This document shows, piece after piece, positions 8,325 through 16,272 of a stretch of DNA of 40,788 nt (the stretch's first letter is position 1; the number at the start of each line of letters is the position of its first letter). The stretch covers positions 1 through 40,788 of the forward strand of contig JABWAT010000021.1 in the NCBI GenBank assembly GCA_013360915.1. The letters run 5' to 3'. Source of the DNA: Bacteroidota bacterium. Lineage in GTDB: Bacteria; Bacteroidota; JABWAT01. The notes below the pieces were generated by a model. It saw nothing but the letters and a program-made list of their open reading frames with translations. It was not told the DNA's origin and made no database searches. The position numbers and the translations under genes are program-made.

Positions 8325-8800
8325 TTACGTTCCAGTTTACTGAAGGAATCGGCCATTTCCATGGCTGTCAATGCCGACTCTCCCCCTTTGTTCATGCGTT
8401 TGCGGTCGGCCCGTTCCCAGGCCTGTTCGTCATTGTTGGTGGTCAGTACCCCAAAAATGACCGGGATACCGGTTTCGATAGCCACCTGCATGATTCCGGA
8501 CGCACAGGAACCAGCCACAAAATCGAAATGAGGGGTGTCGCCCTTCACCACGGCTCCGAGACAGATCACCGCATCGACCTCCGTTTCATCAATCACTTTA
8601 AAGGCCAGCATGGGAATTTCAAAGGCCCCGGGACATCGGTGGATGGTGACCGAATCGGGTGTGACCCCATGGGCGGCCAGGGTTTCCGTGGCCCCGGCAA
8701 TTAACTCTTCACAAAGGTCGTTGTTAAACCGTGAAGCGACGATTGCAAATTTTTTACCCTTGACCGATAAGGGGACCGGCTGCAGTTTGAAAGTAGACAT
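8321..8800 (-). CDS. ribH: 6,7-dimethyl-8-ribityllumazine synthase
   Basis: This 159-residue enzyme catalyses the penultimate step of riboflavin synthesis, condensing dihydroxybutanone phosphate with the ribityl-aminouracil. The substrate-binding segments are visible in order: VASRFN near residue 25, GAFEIP near 60, CLGAVVKGDTPHFDFV with the catalytic His near 94, and PVIFGVLTTNNDEQAWER. Length is normal for the family. It overlaps the PHP gene by one base (TGATG at 8798-8802) and the PorZ-like gene by four. No other rib gene and no FMN riboswitch is seen in the window. Confidence 0.95.
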   Translation of the reverse strand: MSTFKLQPVPLSVKGKKFAIVASRFNNDLCEELIAGATETLAAHGVTPDSVTIHRCPGAFEIPMLAFKVIDETEVDAVICLGAVVKGDTPHFDFVAGSCASGIMQVAIETGIPVIFGVLTTNNDEQAWERADRKRMNKGGESALTAMEMADSFSKLERK

Positions 8801-9624
8801 CAGTTTTCCAGAGCATTTAGGAGATTTCTCAAATCCTGACCTTCCAGATAGTACCGTCCGATGGCCCGGTCTTCCGATTTTTCAATGCCATGAAAATCGG
8901 CGCCACCCGAAATAATCAGACGATTCTTCTGGGCATAATCGCGCCAGATTTTGGCGTATTTCAGTTTGTTCATGGGATGGATCACCTCGATTCCATCCAA
9001 TCCGGTTTCCACCAGTTCATTGACGTCATCGGGGGAAAAATGGTCGGTCGGGTGCGCCAGAATGGCCTTTCCGCCCAGCGAGTGAATCAGGGCAATCACC
9101 CGCTCGGAAGACCATTGGTGCTTTCGGATGTAAAGAGGTTTTCCGGGACTCAGATACTGCCGGAAACCATCCTGAACCGTGCGGACCAGGCCGTGTTTGA
9201 TAAGGATGGCGGCAATGTGAGGTCTTCCGATACTGGGGTTGGTGTACAGTTCACCCAGGGTGTCAAGATCGGGATGTACGCCGAGTTCATGCATTTTCTT
9301 CACGATGGATTCGGCGCGGGTTTTCCGGCCCGACAGGATTTCATGCTCATAGGCACGCAGGTCCGGACTGGCGGTGTCGATATTCAGACCGATGATGTGG
9401 CATTCGGGAAAGGACCGGAACTGTGTGGAAAACTCCAGTCCCGTGATGAGGTTGATTCCCAGTTCGGGAGCAAGAACTTTTAACTCACCATACGCACCGG
9501 CATTGTCATGGTCGGTGACGGAGAGATGCGTGAATTTTTTCTGCTTATATTTTAAAAGAAGCTGTTCCGGGGTTAACCGGCCGTCGGAATGGATGGTATG
9601 GTTGTGAAAACTTCCACGGATCAT
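8800..9624 (-). CDS. PHP-domain metal-dependent phosphoesterase
   Basis: This 274-residue protein has the PHP metal-site motifs in order: HNHTIHSDG (residues 7-15), TDHDN near 37, GLEFS near 63, GRPH in the middle, LAHPTDHFS and a final GADFHG. It resembles the RNase AM/YciV group, which hydrolyses 3',5'-bis- or oligonucleotides, as well as generic PHP phosphatases. Motif spacing is typical and all likely ligands are present. It overlaps the crp-like gene by ATGA and ribH by one base. The substrate is not decided by sequence. Confidence 0.85.
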   Translation of the reverse strand: MIRGSFHNHTIHSDGRLTPEQLLLKYKQKKFTHLSVTDHDNAGAYGELKVLAPELGINLITGLEFSTQFRSFPECHIIGLNIDTASPDLRAYEHEILSGRKTRAESIVKKMHELGVHPDLDTLGELYTNPSIGRPHIAAILIKHGLVRTVQDGFRQYLSPGKPLYIRKHQWSSERVIALIHSLGGKAILAHPTDHFSPDDVNELVETGLDGIEVIHPMNKLKYAKIWRDYAQKNRLIISGGADFHGIEKSEDRAIGRYYLEGQDLRNLLNALEN

Positions 9625-10301
9625 CCGAAAAGCTCACGGAACCGGTTGTAGTCCAGAATGACAATCTTGTTGCCATCCCGGCTGATATGTCCTTCTTCGG
9701 TGAACATGTGAAGCACACGGGAAATGGTTTCGCGCGAGGTTCCTGCCATGTTGGCCAGATCCTGCTGAAGGGGGACATTCTGTAATTCGACCCGTCCCTG
9801 ATGCATGATGCCGATATCATCGGCCAGCCGGAGCAGTGTATTTCCCACACGGCCGGTGGCATCGCCCAGTGAGAGCGATTTAATCTGACTATCCGATTTC
9901 CGCAGACGGACGGCCAGTTCGCGCAGAAGGGCGATGGGAACATCGGAATATTTATACAAGACATCCATGAAATCACGGCCATCCATCACGGCCAGTTCGG
10001 AATCATTGATGCAGACGGCGTTGGCAGATCGGGCGAATCCGTCAATGACGGCCATCTCTCCAAAGAAATCATAATCGCCAAGAATGGACAGAATCACCTC
10101 GCGGCCATCTTCGCTCAGCCGGGAGATCTTTACCTTTCCATTGACGATAAAAAAGACATTCGTGGCTTCCTCTTCCTCTATCAGCAGAATACTTTCCTTT
10201 TTGTACTGCTTGACCGTGACCATTGGTAGAATTCCACGCAGGTCCTCGTCCTTCAGATCGGAGAAAATCGAAAAATTCCGCAGCTGATCGATGGTTAACA
10301 T
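9621..10301 (-). CDS. Crp/Fnr-family transcription regulator
   Basis: This 226-residue regulator has an N-terminal cyclic-nucleotide-binding jelly roll (about 12-125, with FFGEMAVIDGFARSANAVC as the phosphate-binding cassette). A long dimer helix follows, then a Crp-type winged helix with the recognition segment NMAGTSRETISRVL near residue 185. The cassette reads G-E-M-A-x(5)-R-S-A, close to the Crp consensus GE-x(8)-RSA, so nucleotide binding is plausible. It has no N-terminal cysteine cluster as in Fnr. It heads the crp-PHP-ribH-PorZ-AKR stretch and has its own promoter-like sequence 27 bases upstream. Confidence 0.92.
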   Translation of the reverse strand: MLTIDQLRNFSIFSDLKDEDLRGILPMVTVKQYKKESILLIEEEEATNVFFIVNGKVKISRLSEDGREVILSILGDYDFFGEMAVIDGFARSANAVCINDSELAVMDGRDFMDVLYKYSDVPIALLRELAVRLRKSDSQIKSLSLGDATGRVGNTLLRLADDIGIMHQGRVELQNVPLQQDLANMAGTSRETISRVLHMFTEEGHISRDGNKIVILDYNRFRELFG

Positions 10302-10327
10302 GGGTTGCCCGTTTTTAAGTGTATAAG

Positions 10328-10356
10328 AATATACGGACTGAACATATATATTTCAA
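10328..10356 (-). promoter_or_regulatory. Promoter for the crp-like gene and downstream operon
   Basis: Read on the minus strand, TTGAAA (10356-10351) and TATATT (10333-10328) are 17 bases apart, an almost canonical sigma-70 pair. The same bases fit the Bacteroidota pattern, ATTG-N20-TATATTCT. The predicted start is about 20 bases before the ATG at 10301. It lies in one of the few real gaps of the minus-strand array, so it probably starts a second transcript. Confidence 0.55.
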
Positions 10357-10367
10357 TGGATTCCGGT

Positions 10368-10727
10368 TTAATCGGCAGGTGATTTACCATTTTCCGATGC
10401 AGAGACGACCATCCAGATCAGTGAGAGTTGCAGGGCCACCAGAGCACCGGCAGACAGCTGATCATACCGTCGGGTTCGGTCCAGTGAACGGTCCGACAGG
10501 GTTTGCCGGTAAGTCGCATAGTGGTCGTTGGCCACTTCTTTCAGAAGAACGGCAGTCAGCCCCGAAAGAACGGCCGATCCGGCCGCCACCCAGAAGGTCC
10601 GGGTTTCTGGTGTGAAACGGGGGTCGGTGGCCGTTCGCTCCACAACCAGCGAATCGGCAGACTGAGGCTGAAAACCGGTGGAATCGGGCAATCCCTGCAG
10701 AAACAGGGTAAGAAACAGCGTGATCAT
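10368..10727 (-). CDS. Small exported or membrane protein, function unknown
   Basis: This 119-residue protein has an N-terminal signal-like stretch (2-12) and two further hydrophobic segments (about 45-63 and 89-108). Between them is a segment like NDHYATYRQTLSDRSLDRTRRYD. That Y-x-x-Y plus short-helix pattern recalls DUF5683-type membrane proteins of Bacteroidota, but I would not assign the family firmly. The start at 10727 has AAAGGAAG just upstream and overlaps the preceding stop by ATGA; an upstream in-frame ATG at 10751 lies inside the lipoprotein gene. It is probably made together with the propeller lipoprotein. Confidence 0.65.
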   Translation of the reverse strand: MITLFLTLFLQGLPDSTGFQPQSADSLVVERTATDPRFTPETRTFWVAAGSAVLSGLTAVLLKEVANDHYATYRQTLSDRSLDRTRRYDQLSAGALVALQLSLIWMVVSASENGKSPAD

Positions 10728-11827
10728 GGTGCTTCCTTTAACACAATCCATTCCTGGCTGGACAGTTGTACCACCCGGTACCGGCCGGCAGGAATAACCG
10801 GCGACACCGGGCGTCCGGGTAACTGAACCTTGTGGCGTGAACCCGGTTTCTGGTCATCGGTAACGATCAGAAACGGTCCGGTTCCGGAAAGGATCAGACC
10901 GGTGGTTGTAACCGTAACGGGCTCCACCGAAGGGTCGGTGCCGGCGATCCGCGTCAGTTCCCAGGTATGGAGATTCAGCCGGATAATGGCACCCGATGGA
11001 TTAATACCCGTCAGATAAGAACCCGAACGGATGAGACGGCCGGAGGGCAGGGCGGCGTGACCGGGCGATTTCACCGGCTTTGCTGACCCGACGACAATTC
11101 CGATCCGGTTCCCGGGACCAGAATAGACAAGGGTATCACCCGACTGCCACAAAACCTGTTCAATGGTATCCGGCAGCTGAGTGGTCAGAACCGACCGGCC
11201 GGTTTCACGGTTGATCCGGCAAACCTTTCCGAGCCGGGTAATTGCTGTCAGAGCGGTGCTGTCGGGAAGTCCGGCCCAGACCCACCGGTCGGGAGGGGAA
11301 ATCCAGGTTCTCCACAAGGTTTTCAAGGTTTGTTTGTCAATGGCCGTTAACCGCTGATCGTCACTGAACAGCACGATCATTTTTGTATCCTGACAGGCTG
11401 GCGAGACCGGCACGGGCAACTCCGCTTTTCCCGTGATGCGGCCGGTTCTGAGATCGACCGAGGCTACCCACCCGGTACCGTTTTTGGCGCCGGCACCCCA
11501 CCAGACCGGGCCATCCATCAACCCGGGATGGTCCATCGATCCGGGTAATCTTAACTCACTGCCAAAGGACAGGTCGCTGGTATCAAGAACAACCAGTCGT
11601 CCCCGGGTGGTGGGAATCAGCCATCCGCCGGGAATCATCCAGGGTGAACCGGCCAGATAACCGGTGGTGGATCCGATCGGGTCGGGAATGGTGTCAGAGT
11701 CCATTCCGGTCCGATCCGCTCCGTTGAACGGAACCGGTTCGTACCCGTTGGTCCAGTTTACCTGCAGGGTCGAGCAGCCGGTCAGCATCAGACCGAGAAA
11801 AAGCAGAGTCGTTTTCAAAAATCCCAT
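10724..11827 (-). CDS. Propeller-type lipoprotein
   Basis: This is a 367-residue lipoprotein with signal MGFLKTTLLFLGLMLTGC and lipid-anchor Cys18. The body is rich in short beta-strand repeats such as TRGRLVVLDTSDLSFG, GWVASVDLRTGRITGKAEL, DQRLTAIDKQTLKTLWRTW and GKVCRINRETGRSVL. These match PQQ-like (quinoprotein-type) propeller blades, as in BamB. It shares an operon with the beta-barrel protein upstream, whose 3' end it overlaps by 13 bases, so an outer-membrane assembly or scaffold role is conceivable. That link is inference. The longer frame up to 12022 runs into the barrel gene and is a shadow. Confidence 0.78.
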   Translation of the reverse strand: MGFLKTTLLFLGLMLTGCSTLQVNWTNGYEPVPFNGADRTGMDSDTIPDPIGSTTGYLAGSPWMIPGGWLIPTTRGRLVVLDTSDLSFGSELRLPGSMDHPGLMDGPVWWGAGAKNGTGWVASVDLRTGRITGKAELPVPVSPACQDTKMIVLFSDDQRLTAIDKQTLKTLWRTWISPPDRWVWAGLPDSTALTAITRLGKVCRINRETGRSVLTTQLPDTIEQVLWQSGDTLVYSGPGNRIGIVVGSAKPVKSPGHAALPSGRLIRSGSYLTGINPSGAIIRLNLHTWELTRIAGTDPSVEPVTVTTTGLILSGTGPFLIVTDDQKPGSRHKVQLPGRPVSPVIPAGRYRVVQLSSQEWIVLKEAP

Positions 11828-14679
11828 CCGAAGAAAAACTGATGAAACCACGAACCGGAAAGGTTGGCGGGATCGCCTGACCAGGTTTTCCCGGTATCGT
11901 ACCGGAGGGTAAGCGCTCCGCCAAGCCCCAGGCGGATTCCCCCACCGAAACTGCCGATGGTGCCGGGATACGTGTCGTCCCAGGCATTGCCCGCATCGGC
12001 AAACAAGGCCCCGCGGAACCACGGAAGATTGATGTCGGCCATGGGTAAGCGAAGGCCCAGATTATCGAGCAGCGGAAACCGGAGTTCCTGATTGGTCTGC
12101 CAGAGTTTCCGGCCGCGGATGCTGTAATTCGGGTAACCGCGGATATCCCACGATCCGATCATGAAATACCGCCGGGCCTCCTGTCCGTCATTCATGCGGA
12201 ACTGTAACCGGCTGGACCAGTTGCTCCGGTCGCTCAGCCTGAGGTAATAACGGTGATCGGCCAGAATGGAGTAATAATTCACCCGGTTGTACCTGAAATC
12301 GGTGGTGTAACCCAGCGACAGTCCGTACCGGTAGCCATCAAGGGGACCGGTGTAGGCCCATAATGAATTGTCATAGACATAGCCGATGGAATTGGATATG
12401 AGCCAGGCTTCGCGTTGGGTCTGCCCGGATTCAAGATAGAGTCCGCCTCCGAACAGCGTCGGGTAGCCGATGCTTTCCTTCCGCGACCAGGCAAGGGTCA
12501 CCGAGCTTTCCACCCGGTCGAAACGGGAAAGGGGCCAGGAAAAGGAATAAAACCCTCCGATGAGCCGCTCCCGGAAAAACACATCGGGGTCCTCCAGATC
12601 ATACCGCCGACCCTGAAAATGAAAACCCCCGTAAGCCACATTTAACCGGCGGTCACGGGTAACCCGCGCCACCGATATGTTGATGTTTTCGAGCAGTTCA
12701 CTCAGTGTTTCCGCGTTGTTGTACATCATCAGATAAAACCGGTCATCTCCCAGCATGTCACCGAAGGCAAGGGCCACTCCTCCCATGGTTCCAAGCAGGG
12801 GCTCTGTATAAATTGCTCCCTGTGCCACTTCTAGACTGTAGGTCTTTTCATAGGCCGCCACCGGACCTGACCGATCCACCTGAAGGGGAGTTGGTTTCCA
12901 GGTGTCTGCTTTTTCCCGCCGGATGGTTACCTGATCGGTACCGGGAACCAGGGGAACCTGACGGATGCTGAACCCACCTTTTTCATAAACGGCCGCAAGG
13001 AGGGTTTCGTCATAAGGCACCGGATGGTAGAGGTATCCGCTGATCGCAGTGACTTTCCGGGCGGTGACAGAAGGGGTTTTCCCGGTCAGAATCGGTTCCA
13101 GATCGGACCAGGGCAGGCGGAAGGCGGCTGCGGATCCATACCGGTCACTGGTGAACAGAAAGTCGCCGGAGGGACTGAACCCTGCCACCAGATCGGTATA
13201 AAGACCGGGATCGGTAACGGACTGAACCGTACCACCGCCGGAAGGCATGGCGGCAACGGCCATGGCTCCCCGCTCTCCTGCCGGAGTCCGGTCGGTTGAA
13301 AAAAGAATCCAGGAACCGTCCGGAGAGAAAACCGGCATCCGTTCATCAAAGTAATCGTGTGTGAGCCGGGTCAGGGATCGGGTGGCGGGTGCCAGGGTCC
13401 AGAGATCCTGACGTCCGGTTTCGTCCAGTGCAGAAAAGACCAGCCGGGTGCCATCTGGGGACCAGCTCAGTCCGGTAATTTTAACCAGGGTTTTAAAGGC
13501 CAGTGTCTCCCGTTCATCCGGCTTGTCTGCGTGAAAAAGGTGCAGCACATCCGACTCCCCGCTCCGGACGGCCAGCGCAATCCTTCCACCGGGTCCGATA
13601 TCAAATCCATTGTCGAACGGTTTGATCCATTCCACGTCGGGTGTCCGTTCACCCTGAAGCACCAGGGTGGGTTCGTCGGGCAAATCGCCGGTTTGAAGAT
13701 CGGGAACGGGAGATCGGTATAAGCTGGTGTAACCGGTCCGGTTGCCGATAAAATAACACCAGGTGGTCCCGGACTGATCGGTCCACAAACGGGGATGCAT
13801 GTGGAATCCGCGGGTCTGAACCGGCAGACTTCCTGTTATGGCGGGCGGATCTGCAGCCCCGGTTGGCCAGTAACGGGTCCGGAGCCAGTACAACCATTCC
13901 TGATCAAGTTCGCCGGGGGTTCTTCCGGTGGCGAGTTGAAGGTTTTGCCCGAAATCAATGGTTTTCCAGGCGTTCGAAATGAGCCGGTTCAGGACACGCT
14001 CACCGTAGGTGTCGGCCAGAAAATGGAGAAAATGTTCCCCGAGTTTATACATGTAGTACGTTCCCTGAACCAGGTAAAACCGCGAGGGAACCAGAATGGT
14101 CCCGTTGATCACGGCATCGCGGATGACCATCCGGCTCTGGGCATCGGGCGGATCGCCGCTCCAATACTCAGCAATTCCCTCGGTGAACCAGAGGGGATAA
14201 AACCGGCTGTCCGGTATCCGGTGAGCACGGTTCAGCTGATTGAACCGGTTAAAGGTGAAGACGTGTACCAGTTCATGACGGATGACATGCCGGAACCGGA
14301 AGAGATTTCCATCGGCCGGAAGCACCACCCGTCCTTTCATGAATTCAAAAAAGCCGCCCACTCCAGGCGGAATCAAACCATCGGTGGTATTGGTCTGCTC
14401 GAAATGAACCGGGGAAGAGTAGAAAATCAGCGGAATGCGGTCACCGGGAGGTTCCCCGAAACGCATCAGCAGATCGGTATAGACCTCTTCGGCATAGGCG
14501 GCCCCGACGGTGGCCAGTTCTTCCATTTTCCCATCATAGTAGATGTCGAAATGGGTGGTTTTCAGAACCTGCCAGTCAAACCCGGCATATTGAACCTTGT
14601 TCCGTCCGAAATACAGTTGAGCGGTGGTTTCTCCTGCGAGGAAACCCATGAAGAGTAAAAGCACCACCAGCCGGATCAT
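11815..14679 (-). CDS. Outer-membrane protein: gluzincin-like domain, TolB-type propeller and C-terminal beta-barrel
   Basis: This is a 954-residue exported protein with a signal peptide (1-20, GETTA-Q). Residues about 35-300 form a gluzincin-like domain with RHELVHVF (His135, Glu136, His139) and downstream FTEGIAEYWSG (Glu167), the complete HExxH...E zinc set. The middle part (about 320-640) has PD40/TolB propeller blades, such as GLSWSPDGTRLVFSAL and RMPVFSPDGSWILFST. The last 300 residues are alternating beta strands ending in the aromatic FFFGWDF, with GLGGALTLRYDTGKT, like an Omp85/surface-antigen barrel. Start at 14679 is preceded by GAGGAG. The protein probably sits in the outer membrane with peptidase and propeller in the periplasm or at the surface; its substrate is unknown. 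Confidence 0.85.
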   Translation of the reverse strand: MIRLVVLLLFMGFLAGETTAQLYFGRNKVQYAGFDWQVLKTTHFDIYYDGKMEELATVGAAYAEEVYTDLLMRFGEPPGDRIPLIFYSSPVHFEQTNTTDGLIPPGVGGFFEFMKGRVVLPADGNLFRFRHVIRHELVHVFTFNRFNQLNRAHRIPDSRFYPLWFTEGIAEYWSGDPPDAQSRMVIRDAVINGTILVPSRFYLVQGTYYMYKLGEHFLHFLADTYGERVLNRLISNAWKTIDFGQNLQLATGRTPGELDQEWLYWLRTRYWPTGAADPPAITGSLPVQTRGFHMHPRLWTDQSGTTWCYFIGNRTGYTSLYRSPVPDLQTGDLPDEPTLVLQGERTPDVEWIKPFDNGFDIGPGGRIALAVRSGESDVLHLFHADKPDERETLAFKTLVKITGLSWSPDGTRLVFSALDETGRQDLWTLAPATRSLTRLTHDYFDERMPVFSPDGSWILFSTDRTPAGERGAMAVAAMPSGGGTVQSVTDPGLYTDLVAGFSPSGDFLFTSDRYGSAAAFRLPWSDLEPILTGKTPSVTARKVTAISGYLYHPVPYDETLLAAVYEKGGFSIRQVPLVPGTDQVTIRREKADTWKPTPLQVDRSGPVAAYEKTYSLEVAQGAIYTEPLLGTMGGVALAFGDMLGDDRFYLMMYNNAETLSELLENINISVARVTRDRRLNVAYGGFHFQGRRYDLEDPDVFFRERLIGGFYSFSWPLSRFDRVESSVTLAWSRKESIGYPTLFGGGLYLESGQTQREAWLISNSIGYVYDNSLWAYTGPLDGYRYGLSLGYTTDFRYNRVNYYSILADHRYYLRLSDRSNWSSRLQFRMNDGQEARRYFMIGSWDIRGYPNYSIRGRKLWQTNQELRFPLLDNLGLRLPMADINLPWFRGALFADAGNAWDDTYPGTIGSFGGGIRLGLGGALTLRYDTGKTWSGDPANLSGSWFHQFFFGWDF

Positions 14680-14696
14680 CGGTGGAGGGCTCCTCT

Positions 14697-15038
14697 TCAG
14701 TTCCTGTCCGGACGGACGAACGTGGCGTTGAGAAAGATGATCAGACCCAGCGTGGTGATCGAGGCGGGCATGAGACCGGCCTCTGAAAAACTGATCCAGG
14801 GAAAAATCATAAAGGCCGGCGGGGTGGACCATTCAACCAGACGGTGGGTCGAAAATGGAATTTTTCTGATGAGACCAGCCGGATAGTTCGTCAGGGCATT
14901 CAGCAGCAAGCCGGCAACCGCCAGAATCAGGAAGTACACAGTCGCTTCCTCATACACATGAAATCCGAGAATCCAGGGCAGGGGCAAGGCCGCTGCAATC
15001 AGAATCCAGTCTATCCATCCATGAAGTTTCAGTGACAT
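14697..15038 (-). CDS. Small four-helix membrane protein
   Basis: This protein of about 113 residues has four hydrophobic segments (about 8-25, 30-48, 70-84 and 90-106) and no soluble domain. Its pattern, starting with LHGWIDWILIAAALPLPWILGF, resembles short SPW-type or hypothetical membrane proteins. I cannot assign a function. GGAGG precedes a double ATG (15041 and 15038); the second gives better spacing, and the first overlaps the manA stop. It is tightly packed between manA and the barrel gene. Confidence 0.65.
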   Translation of the reverse strand: MSLKLHGWIDWILIAAALPLPWILGFHVYEEATVYFLILAVAGLLLNALTNYPAGLIRKIPFSTHRLVEWSTPPAFMIFPWISFSEAGLMPASITTLGLIIFLNATFVRPDRN

Positions 15039-16237
15039 CATTCCTCCGTTAATTGTGCCTGGGTTACAATCCAGTCCGTTTTTAACCGGGTCCGAAGCGT
15101 GTTAGTTCCGGTGGCGGCCGGAATGAAACAGCTTTCTCCCTGTTTCAGCGTGACCGACTGACCATCTGCCTCTGCAGTGAGCTCTCCGCTCAGAACCAAA
15201 AGAATACGGGCCAGATTTTCAGACTCAACCACTCTGGTGGCGCCGGACGAGTCATGACACCGGATGATTTCGAATTCAGGAACCGGCGGACGGTACACCC
15301 GGTCCGGACCGGTCGGTGTTCCGTTCATGACCGGGAATGGGTTGCAATCGGTAATGAGAATATCAAGCAGGGTATCCACATCCTTAAACTTGGGAGTCAG
15401 TCCGGCACGGACCACATTATCCGAGTTGGCCATGCATTCGATGATGGTTCCTTCCAGATAGGCATGAGGGATTCCGGCACCTGTAAAAATGGCCTCTCCC
15501 GGCTGAAGCACCAGCAGATTGAAAAAGAAAAAGGAAAGCAGACCAATGTCGGTGCCATACAACGCATGCTGACGCAGGAACTGAACCTGTTCCGGGGCCG
15601 GATCGGGTAAAGCCCGGAACCGGTTAACCAGGGCCTGAATCAGCAGATCCAGTTTCCCGAAATCCACCGATTGTTTCATCAGCAGACTGTAAAGTTCAAA
15701 GACCGTTTCGTTGCCGGGATGCCGGATGAGCTGCTCAATGACGGCAGAACCGGCGAAGGAACGAAGCTCGGGTAACCGGGTCATCCATTCCGCAATCTCC
15801 TGTGCGGGACGGAATCCGGCCAGGGCCTCCAGCCGGTCGAGGGCAATGGCAATTTCTGGTTTGTGATTGTCATCGGGATAATGAGCCGGGTCGGTGGCAT
15901 GAAGTCGTTCAGCATCGGCTTTCCCCGGGTGGGTCTGAATGGAAAGAGCTTGCCCGGCCGAGAGAATCTTCAGCAGGAAAGGCAGGCCGGGTCCGAACCG
16001 ACGCACCGAGGCAGCACCCAGCATGCGGGCAGGGTCCGATGCGATGATCCGATCCAGTGGCTGCCAGCCGGAGCTGGTCAGGGCCAGAGAAGGAGATTTC
16101 GGATGGGCACCGATCCAGAGTTCGGCGTAGGGTTTCCCGGGTTCAGCCGTCTGACCGAGAAAACGGGGAATAAACGCCTTCCCGTCCCGGGTTCCCCAGT
16201 CATAATGCATGATGGTATTTTTAAGCGGATAAATCAT
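15038..16237 (-). CDS. manA: Type I mannose-6-phosphate isomerase
   Basis: This 399-residue enzyme interconverts mannose-6-P and fructose-6-P. The zinc ligands are present: Gln101 and His103 in SIQTHPGK, Glu128 in DNHKPE, and the His of GIPHAYLEG near residue 255. The family signature follows as ECMANSDNVVRAGLTPKFKDVD. The extra C-terminal cupin half (residues 310-395) is of the normal type. It supplies GDP-mannose synthesis or mannose use. It lies 35 bases downstream of ptsI, consistent with joint sugar-phosphate control. Confidence 0.95.
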   Translation of the reverse strand: MIYPLKNTIMHYDWGTRDGKAFIPRFLGQTAEPGKPYAELWIGAHPKSPSLALTSSGWQPLDRIIASDPARMLGAASVRRFGPGLPFLLKILSAGQALSIQTHPGKADAERLHATDPAHYPDDNHKPEIAIALDRLEALAGFRPAQEIAEWMTRLPELRSFAGSAVIEQLIRHPGNETVFELYSLLMKQSVDFGKLDLLIQALVNRFRALPDPAPEQVQFLRQHALYGTDIGLLSFFFFNLLVLQPGEAIFTGAGIPHAYLEGTIIECMANSDNVVRAGLTPKFKDVDTLLDILITDCNPFPVMNGTPTGPDRVYRPPVPEFEIIRCHDSSGATRVVESENLARILLVLSGELTAEADGQSVTLKQGESCFIPAATGTNTLRTRLKTDWIVTQAQLTEE

Positions 16238-16272
16238 TCGGTTGCCGGATTTGAATCAGGGTAAGCGGAGGA

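Noticed and set aside
13795-14658. A 287-codon plus-strand frame inside the barrel gene
   Set aside because: It is antisense to the peptidase domain with its HExxH and Glu motifs and has no recognisable features.
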